A stretch of DNA of 64,000 bases from Pseudomonas shirazensis (GTDB lineage Bacteria; Pseudomonadota; Gammaproteobacteria; Pseudomonadales; Pseudomonadaceae), in the NCBI RefSeq assembly GCF_014268785.2, contig NZ_JABWRD020000002.1, forward strand, positions 402,501-466,500, in the 5' to 3' direction. How positions within the stretch are numbered: position 1 is the first letter of the stretch; each line of letters opens with the position of its first letter. Below, one piece after another: positions 8,552 through 16,870 of this stretch. A program made the position numbers and the translations under genes. Below the pieces are notes generated by a model. The model was given only the letters and a program-made list of their open reading frames with translations. It had not been told where the DNA came from and did no database searches.

Positions 8552-8884
8552 TCACTTGGCCATCATTTCAGAGTGGATGCTGAACATGATCCACAGCGAC
8601 AGGCCGACCAGCAGCGCGATTACCAGAACGGTGAACAGGAACGTCGACACATTGGAACGCTGCTCTTTCGAGCGGTCCATGTGCAGGAAGTACACCAGGT
8701 GTACCACTACCTGAATGACGGCCATGGCCACCACGATCAGGACGGTCAGGTTCTTCGGAAAAGTCGGGAACATGACCAGGCCGAACGGGATCGCAGTCAG
8801 GATGATCGACAGTACGAAACCGACCATGTACGACTTGACGCTGCCGTGGCTACCTTCGTGATGAGTGTCGTGTGCGTTAGCCAT
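8552..8884 (-). CDS. cyoD: Cytochrome bo3 ubiquinol oxidase subunit IV
   Basis: 110 residues: a hydrophilic His-containing N-terminus ([15 protein letters not shown]) then three membrane helices (FVLSIILTAIPFGLVMF; LIVVAMAVIQVVVHLVYFLHM; FLFTVLVIALLVGLSLWIMF). This is the typical size and layout of CyoD, which assists assembly of the copper B site in subunit I. Its ATG overlaps the cyoC stop (TAATG), showing tight coupling. Confidence 0.96.
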   Translation of the reverse strand: MANAHDTHHEGSHGSVKSYMVGFVLSIILTAIPFGLVMFPTFPKNLTVLIVVAMAVIQVVVHLVYFLHMDRSKEQRSNVSTFLFTVLVIALLVGLSLWIMFSIHSEMMAK

Positions 8885-9507
8885 TACAGAACCCCCAACA
8901 GGTAAACGACGGTGAATACGCAGATCCAGACCACGTCGAGGAAGTGCCAGAACAGGCTCAGGCAGCTCATGCGGGTCTTGGCAGTCGGCGTGATGCCGTG
9001 CTTGTTGATCTGATACATCATGATCGCCATCCAGATCAGACCGGCAGTCACGTGCAGACCGTGGGTACCGACCAGCGCGAAGAACGCCGACAGGAAACCA
9101 CTGCGCTGCGGGCCGTAACCCTCGGCGATCAGGTGATGGAATTCATAGATTTCCATCGCGATGAAGCCAGCACCGAACAGGAAGGTCACAGCCAACCAGC
9201 CCAGTACACCTGCCTTGTTGCCGTCGAACATCTTCAGCATGGCGAAGCCGAAGGTGATCGAGGACAGCAGCAGGAACGCGGTTTCAACCAGCACGAAGTC
9301 GAGCTGGAAGATGTCGTGACCCGACGGGCCGCCGGCGAAACCGCCGGACAGCACCGCGTAGGTGGCGAAGAGCGACGCAAACAGGATGCAGTCGGTCATC
9401 AGGTACAGCCAGAAACCAAGTACGGTCATCTGGCCCGAGTCGTGGTGGTGATCGTCGTGCCCATGGTCATGACCATGAGCGTCACCGTGGATTACTTGAC
9501 TGGACAT
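8884..9507 (-). CDS. cyoC: Cytochrome bo3 ubiquinol oxidase subunit III
   Basis: 207 residues with five membrane helices, homologous to heme-copper oxidase subunit III ([55 protein letters not shown]). The N-terminus is unusually His/Asp rich ([19 protein letters not shown]), a metal-binding-looking tail seen in several Pseudomonas CyoC proteins. It is a structural subunit of the inner-membrane quinol oxidase, four bases from cyoB. Confidence 0.96.
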   Translation of the reverse strand: MSSQVIHGDAHGHDHGHDDHHHDSGQMTVLGFWLYLMTDCILFASLFATYAVLSGGFAGGPSGHDIFQLDFVLVETAFLLLSSITFGFAMLKMFDGNKAGVLGWLAVTFLFGAGFIAMEIYEFHHLIAEGYGPQRSGFLSAFFALVGTHGLHVTAGLIWMAIMMYQINKHGITPTAKTRMSCLSLFWHFLDVVWICVFTVVYLLGVL

Positions 9508-9510
9508 TGA

Positions 9511-11529
9511 TTACACCCGTTCAAACGATTCGACACGTGCGCCGGCAGGCAGAGCACCTGCTTTGGCCAACGCTTGCATGCGCTCGCCTTCGATGCGCGC
9601 CACTTCTTCAGCCGGCACCATGTAGCCCTGGTCGTCACGTGCAGCGTGGCGAACGAAGACTGCGATGGTTGCTACCAGGCTTGCGCCAACCAGCCACCAG
9701 ATATGCCAGATGAAGGCAAAGCCGAAGACGGTCAACAACATGCCCATGAACAGACCGGTAGAGGTGTTGCTTGGCATGTGGATCGCTTCGTACTTGGCCG
9801 GAACCTTGTACGCAACTTCGGCTTCCTTGGCTTCGTGCCAGGCGTCCAGACCAACTTTCTCAGGCATGTGAGCGAAGTTGTAGAACGGCGGCGGCGAAGA
9901 AGTCGACCACTCCAGCGTACGGCCACCCCATGGATCGCCAGTGACGTCCAGGTTCTGGTTGCGATCGCGGATCGACACGAACAGCTGGATCAGCTGGCAA
10001 GCGATACCGAACAGGATCAGCACGGCGCCGACTACCGCTACCCACAGGTAGGGTTCCCACAGTGGGTTTTCGGTGTGGTTCAGACGACGGGTCATGCCCA
10101 TGAAGCCCAGGGCGTACAGCGGCATGAACGCAACGTAGAAGCCCGAGATCCAGAACCAGAAGGCAGCTTTGCCCCACTTCTCGTTCAGGGTGAAACCAAA
10201 GGCTTTCGGGAACCAGAAGGCGAAGCCGGCAATGTAGCCGAATACCGCACCACCGATGATCACGTTGTGGAAGTGAGCGATAACGAACAGGCTGTTGTGC
10301 AGCACGAAGTCAGCACCTGGAACAGCCAGCAGAACGCCAGTCATGCCACCGATCGAGAAGGTGACCATGAAGCCCAGGGTCCACAGCATCGGCGCGGTGA
10401 AGCGCACGCGGCCTTGATACATGGTGAACAGCCAGTTGAACAACTTCACACCGGTCGGGATGGAGATCAACATCGTCGCCAGGCCGAAGAAGGTGTTGAC
10501 GCTCGCGCCGGCACCCATGGTGAAGAAGTGGTGCAGCCAAACTGCAAAGCCGAGAATGGCGATCGCGCCCGATGCATAAATCATCGAGTGGTGGCCGAAC
10601 AGGCGTTTGCCAGAGAACGTCGAGGTAACTTCCGAGAACACGCCGAAGGCCGGCAGAATCAGAATGTAAACCTCAGGGTGACCCCACGCCCAGAACAGGT
10701 TGACGTACATCATCGGGTTCCCACCAAGCTCGTTGGTGAAGATATGGAAGTCCAGATAACGGTCAACAGTCAGCAGAGCGAGTGCAGCGGTCAGGATCGG
10801 GAACGAAGCCACGATCAGCACGTTGGCCCAGGTGCAGGTCCAGGTGAAGATCGGCATGTCCATCAGCTTCATGCCAGGCGCGCGCATTTTCATCACGGTG
10901 ACGAGGAAGTTGACGCCGGTCAGCGTTGTCCCCAGACCCGATAGCTGCAGTGCCCAGATGTAGTAGTCCACACCCACGCCCGGACTGTACTGAATACCCG
11001 CAAGCGGCGGATACGCAACCCAGCCAGTCTTGGCGAACTCACCAACACCCAGGGAGATGTTGACCAGCAGCACGCCTGCCAGCAGCAGGTAGAAGCTCAG
11101 GGAGTTGAGGAACGGGAAGGCCACGTCACGTGCACCGATCTGCAGCGGAACCGCAAGGTTCATCAGACCAGTGAAGAACGGCATCGCCATGAAGATGATC
11201 ATGATCACACCGTGCGCGGTGAAGATCTGGTCATAGTGTTCAGGCGGCAGATAGCCGGTCTCGCCACCCGTGGCCACGGCCAGCTGGGTACGCATCATGA
11301 TGGCGTCGGCAAAGCCGCGGATCAGCATGATCATGGCGACGATGATGTACATCACGCCGATTTTCTTGTGGTCGACAGTCGTCAGCCACTCGGTCCACAA
11401 GTAGGTCCACTTGCGGAAGTAGGTGATCAGACCTACTACAGCGATACCACCCAGCGCGATCATGGCAAGTGTCACCATGACTATCGGCTCGTGATACGGG
11501 ATCGCCTCCAGACTTAATTTACCGAACAT
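9511..11529 (-). CDS. cyoB: Cytochrome bo3 ubiquinol oxidase subunit I
   Basis: 672 residues, the full length of CyoB with about 15 membrane helices. All cofactor ligands are visible: His in FTAHGVIMI (low-spin heme), WGHPEVYIL (copper B His cross-linked to Tyr), [10 protein letters not shown] (two further copper B His) and IAHFHNVI (the last pair, for heme o and low-spin heme b). It reduces O2 to water with ubiquinol electrons and pumps protons. It sits between cyoA and cyoC with 3-bp gaps. Confidence 0.98.
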   Translation of the reverse strand: MFGKLSLEAIPYHEPIVMVTLAMIALGGIAVVGLITYFRKWTYLWTEWLTTVDHKKIGVMYIIVAMIMLIRGFADAIMMRTQLAVATGGETGYLPPEHYDQIFTAHGVIMIIFMAMPFFTGLMNLAVPLQIGARDVAFPFLNSLSFYLLLAGVLLVNISLGVGEFAKTGWVAYPPLAGIQYSPGVGVDYYIWALQLSGLGTTLTGVNFLVTVMKMRAPGMKLMDMPIFTWTCTWANVLIVASFPILTAALALLTVDRYLDFHIFTNELGGNPMMYVNLFWAWGHPEVYILILPAFGVFSEVTSTFSGKRLFGHHSMIYASGAIAILGFAVWLHHFFTMGAGASVNTFFGLATMLISIPTGVKLFNWLFTMYQGRVRFTAPMLWTLGFMVTFSIGGMTGVLLAVPGADFVLHNSLFVIAHFHNVIIGGAVFGYIAGFAFWFPKAFGFTLNEKWGKAAFWFWISGFYVAFMPLYALGFMGMTRRLNHTENPLWEPYLWVAVVGAVLILFGIACQLIQLFVSIRDRNQNLDVTGDPWGGRTLEWSTSSPPPFYNFAHMPEKVGLDAWHEAKEAEVAYKVPAKYEAIHMPSNTSTGLFMGMLLTVFGFAFIWHIWWLVGASLVATIAVFVRHAARDDQGYMVPAEEVARIEGERMQALAKAGALPAGARVESFERV

Positions 11530-11532
11530 CTC

Positions 11533-12477
11533 TTACTCCTCTGCCCCGGCAGCTGGTTGCTTACTCGACTCCACACCCTGGGTTGTGGCCAGGTCTTTGC
11601 TGCCTTGTTCTTCGTGGTTCGGCCGACCGCGGTTCATGCCTTCGTACTTGTCGACGATGGTCTGGAACTGGTCAGGCGAGGCCACGCTGTACAGCGTGAC
11701 TGGGTGGTTTTCGCTTGGTTTGGCCAAAGCTTCGTATTCAGCCTTGCTCAGCGTTTTTGGCGACTGCTTGACTTCAGCAACCCACTTCTCGAAGTCGGCC
11801 TGGGAAGTGGCAGTAGCCTTGAACTTCATGCCGGTGAAACCAGCACCGCTGTAGTTGGCGCTGATACCGTCAAACACACCGTTCTCGTTGGCGATCAGGT
11901 GCAGTTTGGTGGTCATGCCCGCCATCGCGTAGATCTGGCCACCAAGACCCGGGATGAAGAACGAGTTCATCACAGCGTCCGAGGTCACACGGAAGTTCAC
12001 CGGCGTGTTGGCCGGGAAGACCAGCGTGTTGACGGTGGCAATGCCCTGTTCCGGATAGATGAACAGCCATTTCCAGTCCAGCGCGACCACATCGACCTGC
12101 ACCGGCTTCACGTCGGAATCCAGCGGACGATACGGATCCAGCTTGTGCGTGGACACGTAGGTCACGTAGCCCAGGGCAACGATGATGATGACCGGGATGA
12201 TCCACACGGCCAGTTCGATCTTGGTCGAGTGCGACCAGTCTGGAGTGTAGGTGGCTGCCTTGTTGGAAGCACGATACTTCCAGGCAAATGCCAAAGTCAT
12301 GATGATGACCGGCACAACCACCAGCAGCATCAGACCGGTAGCGATCAGGATAAGGTTCTTTTGCTCAATGCCGACCTGACCCTTCGGGTCGAGCAGGGTC
12401 CAGTTGCACCCACTGAGTAAAAGCATGCCTAAAAAGGGCAATATGCCAAACAGTCTGGGGTAACGCTTTTTACTCAT
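11533..12477 (-). CDS. cyoA: Cytochrome bo3 ubiquinol oxidase subunit II
   Basis: 314 residues. The N-terminus [24 protein letters not shown] is a lipoprotein signal with a clear lipobox (LLSGC). Two membrane helices follow, then a periplasmic cupredoxin-like domain ([14 protein letters not shown]...[17 protein letters not shown]). As expected for quinol oxidases, the copper A ligands of cytochrome c oxidases are missing. First gene of the operon, behind a long untranslated region. In P. putida the Cyo oxidase is known to respond to oxygen via Anr and to carbon source via Crc; the sequence here supports only the Anr part directly. Confidence 0.97.
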   Translation of the reverse strand: MSKKRYPRLFGILPFLGMLLLSGCNWTLLDPKGQVGIEQKNLILIATGLMLLVVVPVIIMTLAFAWKYRASNKAATYTPDWSHSTKIELAVWIIPVIIIVALGYVTYVSTHKLDPYRPLDSDVKPVQVDVVALDWKWLFIYPEQGIATVNTLVFPANTPVNFRVTSDAVMNSFFIPGLGGQIYAMAGMTTKLHLIANENGVFDGISANYSGAGFTGMKFKATATSQADFEKWVAEVKQSPKTLSKAEYEALAKPSENHPVTLYSVASPDQFQTIVDKYEGMNRGRPNHEEQGSKDLATTQGVESSKQPAAGAEE

Positions 12478-12805
12478 CTCACGACCTCTAGATCAGCTTG
12501 CTTCAATGCAATTTGTGTTTTGGTCACCAACACTTCGTCCTGCCAAGCGTCAGCAATTTTGGCTCGAATTCGCTCCTGCCTGGGGTCCTCAACGTGGACC
12601 TGGGCGGTTAGCGGGCTTAACGGTATTTATGGTGTAGGCAAACGGCCCGTACAGCTGTACCAAGTCCATTTGGTGCGGGTTAACGCGGAGGGGTGTCCGC
12701 CCGGTATCGCCGTTGGGCGAAACTTGACGAAGTCAGCAAAAAGGAGGCCGTGGCTTCCTTCAAATCCTGCGACTCGCAAGCAGTGCCGAACGGAAATTGG
12801 GGGCG

Positions 12806-12834
12806 ATTGTAGATAGGTCGCCCACCCTTGACTA
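12806..12834 (-). promoter_or_regulatory. Candidate cyo promoter
   Basis: Minus strand: TAGTCA, 17-bp spacer, TACAAT. The -10 matches the consensus in five of six positions, the -35 in four. It lies about 150 bp downstream of the ANR box and about 330 bp before cyoA. Prediction only. Confidence 0.3.
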
Positions 12835-12957
12835 TGACTTATTGAGCAACAGTCTTTTGCAGATTCGGTAACAATGGAGTAGGGAAAATCAGGTTCGCGA
12901 CAGTTTGTCGCACCCCGTCCTACAGGCCTGAAACGCTGATTCTGCAAGGCTTAGTCA

Positions 12958-12971
12958 TTGATCTGGATCAA
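12958..12971. promoter_or_regulatory. ANR/FNR box, perfect match
   Basis: TTGATCTGGATCAA fits the FNR/ANR consensus TTGAT-N4-ATCAA at every defined position. It lies 65 bp beyond the dsbB-like stop and 480 bp upstream of cyoA, so it most likely serves the cyo transcription unit, which ANR is known to repress at low oxygen in P. putida. Confidence 0.75.
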
Positions 12972-12977
12972 GCGAAT

Positions 12978-13002
12978 GGCGAGAAAAGGGGCTTCTCTCG
13001 CC
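12978..13002 (-). terminator. Hairpin after the dsbB-like gene
   Basis: GGCGAGA and TCTCGCC form a 7-bp stem 34 bp past the dsbB-like stop; the loop can add a short inner AAG/CTT pairing. No T-run follows on the minus strand, so this is either a weak terminator or an mRNA 3'-end structure. Confidence 0.4.
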
Positions 13003-13036
13003 GTGCAACAGACTTGCGCTCAAGCGGTACTTTGGT

Positions 13037-13543
13037 CTAAGCCCGTTTGCGGTTGCGATAGATGCCTACCGGCACCAGAATCGCGGTCAGCACGAACGCC
13101 AGCAGCGCCCATTGCGCCAGCGACAGACCCAGCAGCGGAGGGTATGGCGTGCTGCAGAAACCCTCGACCTGGAACGCCAGTGGCCAGACCTTGGCCAGTG
13201 GCAAGTCATCGACGATCGGTTGCAGGGTGTCGATACCGCAACTGACCGCAGGGTTGGCGAGTATATACACATGGCGCCCAGCCGCAACGATTCCACCAAT
13301 GGCACTGAGTACCACCAGCCCTTCGAACAGGGTCAGGCCCCGGCGGTTGGGCATTGCCGCGCCGATGAAGGCAAACAGCGCGATCAGCAGCAATGCATAG
13401 CGTTGCAGGATGCACAGCGGGCATGGCGCCTCGCCGAGGACAATCTGCATATACAGCGCGCCGCCAATCAGCGCCAGGCAGATCAGGCCCAGCAGGGCCA
13501 GAAAGCGCCGTTCACGGTTCAGGCGCGAGAGTTGTTCGTTCAT
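13037..13543 (-). CDS. dsbB: DsbB-family disulfide bond formation protein
   Basis: 168 residues from the ATG at 13543, chosen because AAGGAA stands 7 bp upstream and the protein then begins like DsbB; the longer frame adds a Cys-rich non-homologous stretch. Four membrane helices. Both redox pairs are present: CPLC in the first periplasmic loop, and two cysteines in the second (AVSCGI and EGFCSTPYP). DsbB reoxidises DsbA and passes electrons to quinone, which fits its place beside the quinol oxidase operon. Pseudomonas often carries two dsbB copies, so a paralog elsewhere is likely. Confidence 0.92.
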   Translation of the reverse strand: MNEQLSRLNRERRFLALLGLICLALIGGALYMQIVLGEAPCPLCILQRYALLLIALFAFIGAAMPNRRGLTLFEGLVVLSAIGGIVAAGRHVYILANPAVSCGIDTLQPIVDDLPLAKVWPLAFQVEGFCSTPYPPLLGLSLAQWALLAFVLTAILVPVGIYRNRKRA

Positions 13544-13824
13544 TGCCGATTCCTTCGAGGGAGAGTGACAGCACGCAGGCCAGCCGCTGGGCAGTTTACA
13601 CGCTGGCCATGAGCGTGGATGCGTCGAGGCAACGGCAAGCGCCACTCTCCGGAGACACTAGGACCGAGCCAAACCTCTTCAGTTCAACGACGGCCCTGTA
13701 TATAGGCGGGCGAATGCCGGGCAGGCGCAGGCGCCTCGACACACGCAAGTGAAGGATAGCGGGATTAAAGCGAGATTAAGCCGCAGCCGGCCCGTGATCG
13801 CGCGAGCCGGCTGTAACAACGGGT
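13544..13824. other. Intergenic region between hmp and the dsbB-like gene
   Basis: 281 bp without a gene. Near hmp it contains an 8-bp stem hairpin (CAGCCGGC 13784-13791, GCCGGCTG 13806-13813), 11 bp past the hmp stop. It is followed on the minus strand by CGGCTTAATC, so it is a plausible hmp terminator. The rest shows no clear structure and presumably holds the dsbB-like promoter. Confidence 0.45.
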
Positions 13825-14997
13825 TTACTCCAGCGCAGCCGCCGGCCCGAAGAATTCGTAACGGCTCTGCGCTTCGGGCACACCCAACCCTTTGAGCTGG
13901 CGTTTGACCGCCGCCATGAATGCCTTCGGCCCCAGGAAGTAAGCATCGACATCCCGCTCCTGCGGCAGCCATGCGGCCAATTGCTGCTCGCTCAACAGGC
14001 CCACGGCGTCTGCGCCCTGCCCCGCTTCGGCGTAGCAATAAAAGCGTTTGAGCTGCGGATGACGCTCAGCCAGCGCGTCGACCCAGTCGCGGAAGGCATG
14101 CACTGCGCCATTACGCGCGCAATGAATGAAATGTACCGGACGCTGCGTCGTCAGGGCAGCCTCGAGCATGGCCAAGGTCGGTGTGATGCCGACCCCACCG
14201 CTGATGAGTACCAACGGCTTGTCACTCGCCGCCAGGGTGAAGTCGCCTGACGGTGGGAACAGATTGAGCGTATCGCCCACCATCAGCTGCTCATGCAGAT
14301 AGTTGGAGACCTTGCCGCCCGCCTCCCGCTTGACGCTGATGCGGTACTGCTGGCCATCGCTCAATGCCGACAGTGAATAGTTGCGGCGCTGCTCGATGCC
14401 ATCGATGAACAGTTGCAGGCCGATGTACTGACCAGGCTCGGCCTTGAGCACCGGCTGGCCGTCCTGCGCGGCAAAATAGAACGAGACGATCTCGCTGCTT
14501 TCCTGTTCGCGGCGTACCAAGCGAAACTTACGCGCGCCACGCCAGCCGCCAGTGGCCTGCTCCTTCTGCTGATACAGGCCTTCTTCAGCGCCGATGAGGA
14601 TGTCGGCCAGCTGGCCGTAGGCGCCGGCCCAGGCTTCGATCACCGCAGGTGTGGCGATGTCCTTGCCCAATACTTCCTCGATGGCGCGCAGCAAGCAACG
14701 ACCGACGATCGGGTAGTGCTCAGGCAGGATCTGCAAGGCGACATGCTTGTTGATGATCTGACCGACCAAACCGCCCAGTTGCTCGAGCTGGTCGATATGG
14801 CGGGCATACATCAGTACGCCATTGGCCAGCGCCCGCGGTTGATCGCCGCTGGCCTGGTGAGCCTGGTTGAACAGCGGACGTACCTCTGGGTATTCACTGA
14901 GCATCATTTTATAGAAATGGGTGGTCAGCGCTTCCCCTCCGCTTTCCAGCAACGGTACGGTGGCTTTGACGATTGCACGTTGGTCGGCATTGAGCAT
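13825..14997 (-). CDS. hmp: Flavohemoglobin, nitric oxide dioxygenase
   Basis: 390 residues from the ATG at 14997 (MLNADQRAIVKATVPLL), with CAGGAG 8 bp upstream. Globin domain at about 1-140 with the proximal His in IINKHVALQ and the downstream LPEHYPIVG. An FAD-binding reductase domain follows, with RRNYSLSA for flavin and SGGVGITPTLAML for NAD(P)H, ending in the family-typical YEFFGPAAAL. It converts NO and O2 to nitrate. Divergent from norR with shared operators, so NO induction through NorR is expected. Confidence 0.97.
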   Translation of the reverse strand: MLNADQRAIVKATVPLLESGGEALTTHFYKMMLSEYPEVRPLFNQAHQASGDQPRALANGVLMYARHIDQLEQLGGLVGQIINKHVALQILPEHYPIVGRCLLRAIEEVLGKDIATPAVIEAWAGAYGQLADILIGAEEGLYQQKEQATGGWRGARKFRLVRREQESSEIVSFYFAAQDGQPVLKAEPGQYIGLQLFIDGIEQRRNYSLSALSDGQQYRISVKREAGGKVSNYLHEQLMVGDTLNLFPPSGDFTLAASDKPLVLISGGVGITPTLAMLEAALTTQRPVHFIHCARNGAVHAFRDWVDALAERHPQLKRFYCYAEAGQGADAVGLLSEQQLAAWLPQERDVDAYFLGPKAFMAAVKRQLKGLGVPEAQSRYEFFGPAAALE

Positions 14998-15044
14998 TGC
15001 AGCAACTCCTGAGCATGAGGCTTCGAATGGATGCATCTGCTGTT

Positions 15045-15059
15045 ACAGCAATCATGCCA
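15045..15059 (-). promoter_or_regulatory. Candidate sigma-54 promoter of hmp
   Basis: Minus-strand TGGCATGATTGCTGT resembles the -24/-12 consensus TGGCAC-N5-TTGC: the -24 GG is exact and the -12 element is weaker (CTGT). The predicted start is about 35 nt before the hmp ATG. NorR is a sigma-54 activator, which supports the assignment. Confidence 0.45.
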
Positions 15060-15100
15060 ACTATTCGCCCCAGCAAAACCGGGACATTCAACCAGGCAGT

Positions 15101-15111
15101 GTCAAAATGAC
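15101..15111. promoter_or_regulatory. NorR operator 1 (GTCA-AAA-TGAC)
   Basis: A perfect inverted repeat GTCA-N3-TGAC, the known NorR enhancer core (GT-N7-AC). It sits about 45 bp upstream of the candidate sigma-54 promoter of hmp. Confidence 0.7.
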
Positions 15112-15126
15112 CAATCCCGGACTATA

Positions 15127-15137
15127 GTCATAAAGAC
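15127..15137. promoter_or_regulatory. NorR operator 2 (GTCA-TAA-AGAC)
   Basis: A second GT-N7-AC site, 26 bp centre to centre from the first and ending 14 bp before the norR start. It partly overlaps the norR translation start region, which suggests NorR represses its own gene. Confidence 0.6.
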
Positions 15138-15151
15138 CAAAAGGAGTCTTT

Positions 15152-16702
15152 ATGACCACAAAGCCACTGCTCACCGCCCTTCTCCCGCTGGTCAGCGACC
15201 TGTCCCGCGATCTGCCCGACCAGGAACGCTACCGGCGCTTGCTGCAAGCCATGCGCAGCCTGCTGCCTTGCGACGCGGCTGCGTTGCTCCGGTTGGATGG
15301 CGAATGGCTGGTGCCGCTGGCGGTCGACGGGCTTGCCCCGGACACCCTTGGCCGGCGCTTTCGGGTCAGCGAGCATCCGCGCTTCAAGATTCTGCTCAGC
15401 CACAGCGAACCGACCCGCTTCGCCAGTGACAGCGACCTGCCCGACCCCTACGACGGCCTGGTCAACGCTCCTGACGCCAACCTGGAGGTACACGACTGCA
15501 TGGGCTGCCCGTTGCTGGTCGACGAGCAGCCGTGGGGTCTGCTGACCCTCGATGCACTGACCCCGGGGCAGTTTCAGAGCCTGGAACTGGAAGCGTTGCA
15601 GGCCTTCGCCAGCCTCGCCGCTGCCACGGTCACCGTCGCCGAGCGGATTCAGCACCTGGCCCTGCGCGCCGAGGACGAGCACCAGCGAGCCGAGGTCTAT
15701 CGTCAGGCCAGTGGCCAGGACAAGGAGCTGATCGGCCAGAGCAAGGCCCACACCCATCTGCTCGAAGAAATCCGCCTGGTCGGCAGCAGCGACCTGACCG
15801 TGTTGATCACCGGCGAAACCGGCGTCGGCAAGGAGCTGGTCGCCCAGGCCCTGCACCAGGCCAGCGGCCGCGCCAACAAGCCGCTGATCAGCCTCAACTG
15901 CGCAGCGCTGCCGGATACCCTGGTCGAGAGCGAGCTGTTCGGCCATGTCCGCGGCGCCTTCACCGGCGCCCATGGCGAGCGTCGCGGCAAGTTCGAACTG
16001 GCCAACGGCGGTACCTTGTTCCTGGATGAGGTCGGCGAGCTGTCGCTGACGGTCCAGGCCAAGCTGCTGCGAGTGCTGCAAAGCGGCCAATTGCAACGGC
16101 TCGGCTCGGACCGCGAGCACCATGTCGACGTGCGCTTGATCGCCGCGACCAACCGCGACCTCGCCGACGAAGTGCGCAACGGCCGTTACCGCGCCGACTT
16201 CTATCATCGCTTGAGTGTGTACCCCTTGCAGGTGCCGCCGCTGCGCGAGCGCGGCCGCGACGTGCTGCTGCTGGCCGGTTACTTCCTCGAACAAAACCGC
16301 TCGCGCCTGGGCTTGAACAGCCTGCGTCTGAGCAGCGAAGCCCAGGCCGCACTGCTGGCGTACGACTGGCCAGGCAACGTGCGCGAGCTGGAACACCTCA
16401 TTGGCCGTTCAGCGCTCAAGGCGCTTGGCCAGCAAGCACAGCGCCCGCGCATTCTCACCCTGCAGGCCGCTGACCTCGACCTGCGCAGCGTAGCGCCCAT
16501 GCCAGCCGCGGCTCTGCCGCTGCCCGCAGATGCGATTCAGACGACGAACGGCGACCTGCGTACGGCCGTCGATACTTATCAACGCCAGCTAATTGAGGCC
16601 TGCCTGCAAAGGCACCAGAACAACTGGGCGAGCGCGGCTCGCGAGCTCGGTCTGGACCGGGCAAACCTCAGCCGTTTATGTCGTCGGCTAGGCCTCAAAT
16701 GA
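15152..16702 (+). CDS. norR: NorR, NO-responsive sigma-54-dependent activator
   Basis: 516 residues in three parts: an N-terminal GAF domain (about 20-175) that in the family senses NO through a mononuclear iron; an AAA+ domain with Walker A GETGVGKE, the sigma-54 contact loop GAFTGA and Walker [13 protein letters not shown]; and a C-terminal Fis-type helix-turn-helix ([19 protein letters not shown]). AAGGAG lies 8 bp upstream of the ATG. Divergent from hmp, its expected target; two NorR sites lie between them. Confidence 0.96.
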   Translation: MTTKPLLTALLPLVSDLSRDLPDQERYRRLLQAMRSLLPCDAAALLRLDGEWLVPLAVDGLAPDTLGRRFRVSEHPRFKILLSHSEPTRFASDSDLPDPYDGLVNAPDANLEVHDCMGCPLLVDEQPWGLLTLDALTPGQFQSLELEALQAFASLAAATVTVAERIQHLALRAEDEHQRAEVYRQASGQDKELIGQSKAHTHLLEEIRLVGSSDLTVLITGETGVGKELVAQALHQASGRANKPLISLNCAALPDTLVESELFGHVRGAFTGAHGERRGKFELANGGTLFLDEVGELSLTVQAKLLRVLQSGQLQRLGSDREHHVDVRLIAATNRDLADEVRNGRYRADFYHRLSVYPLQVPPLRERGRDVLLLAGYFLEQNRSRLGLNSLRLSSEAQAALLAYDWPGNVRELEHLIGRSALKALGQQAQRPRILTLQAADLDLRSVAPMPAAALPLPADAIQTTNGDLRTAVDTYQRQLIEACLQRHQNNWASAARELGLDRANLSRLCRRLGLK

Positions 16703-16870
16703 GGACGACTGCACAAAAGGATTAACCCAGAAAGCCTCTGGTTGGCTCCCGCACGGCTGCTATATCTCCCTTACTACCGGTGAACAAGGACCGCTCTGGA
16801 CGGCCGCTGCGCACGTCTGCGCCGGCCCTCTGGTCTGTGTTCACCGCCGGGCCATCAGCAGGGAGCACCT
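16703..16870 (+). promoter_or_regulatory. lapF upstream region with -10-like element and 5' UTR hairpin
   Basis: 168 bp. CTATAT at 16760-16765, preceded by TG, resembles an RpoS-type extended -10; lapF of P. putida is known to depend on RpoS. Downstream, 16802-16827 can fold into a two-part stem (GGCCG/CGGCC outside, GCGCA/TGCGC inside, CGTC tetraloop), ending 43 bp before the start codon. AGGGAG precedes the lapF ATG by 5 bp. Promoter identity is a prediction; the hairpin is read directly. Confidence 0.4.

Larger units (their letters stand above)
12478..13036 (-). other. 559-bp non-coding region upstream of cyoA
   Basis: No convincing gene is present. It holds, from the dsbB side, a hairpin, a perfect ANR box, a -10-like TACAAT (minus, 12806-12811) with TAGTCA 17 bp upstream of it, a CGCCC/GGGCG hairpin (12698-12719) and a 12-bp perfect palindrome GTACAGCTGTAC (12649-12660). 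If the TACAAT start is used, the cyoA leader would be about 320 nt. A 106-codon minus-strand frame (12627-12947) exists, but its composition (Cys, Ser, His, Trp scattered) does not look coding. Confidence 0.6.

Noticed and set aside
12627..12947. 106-codon minus-strand frame in the cyoA leader
   Set aside because: No ribosome site, no family, and amino acid composition (scattered Cys, Trp, Ser) typical of non-coding sequence; kept only as a leader description.
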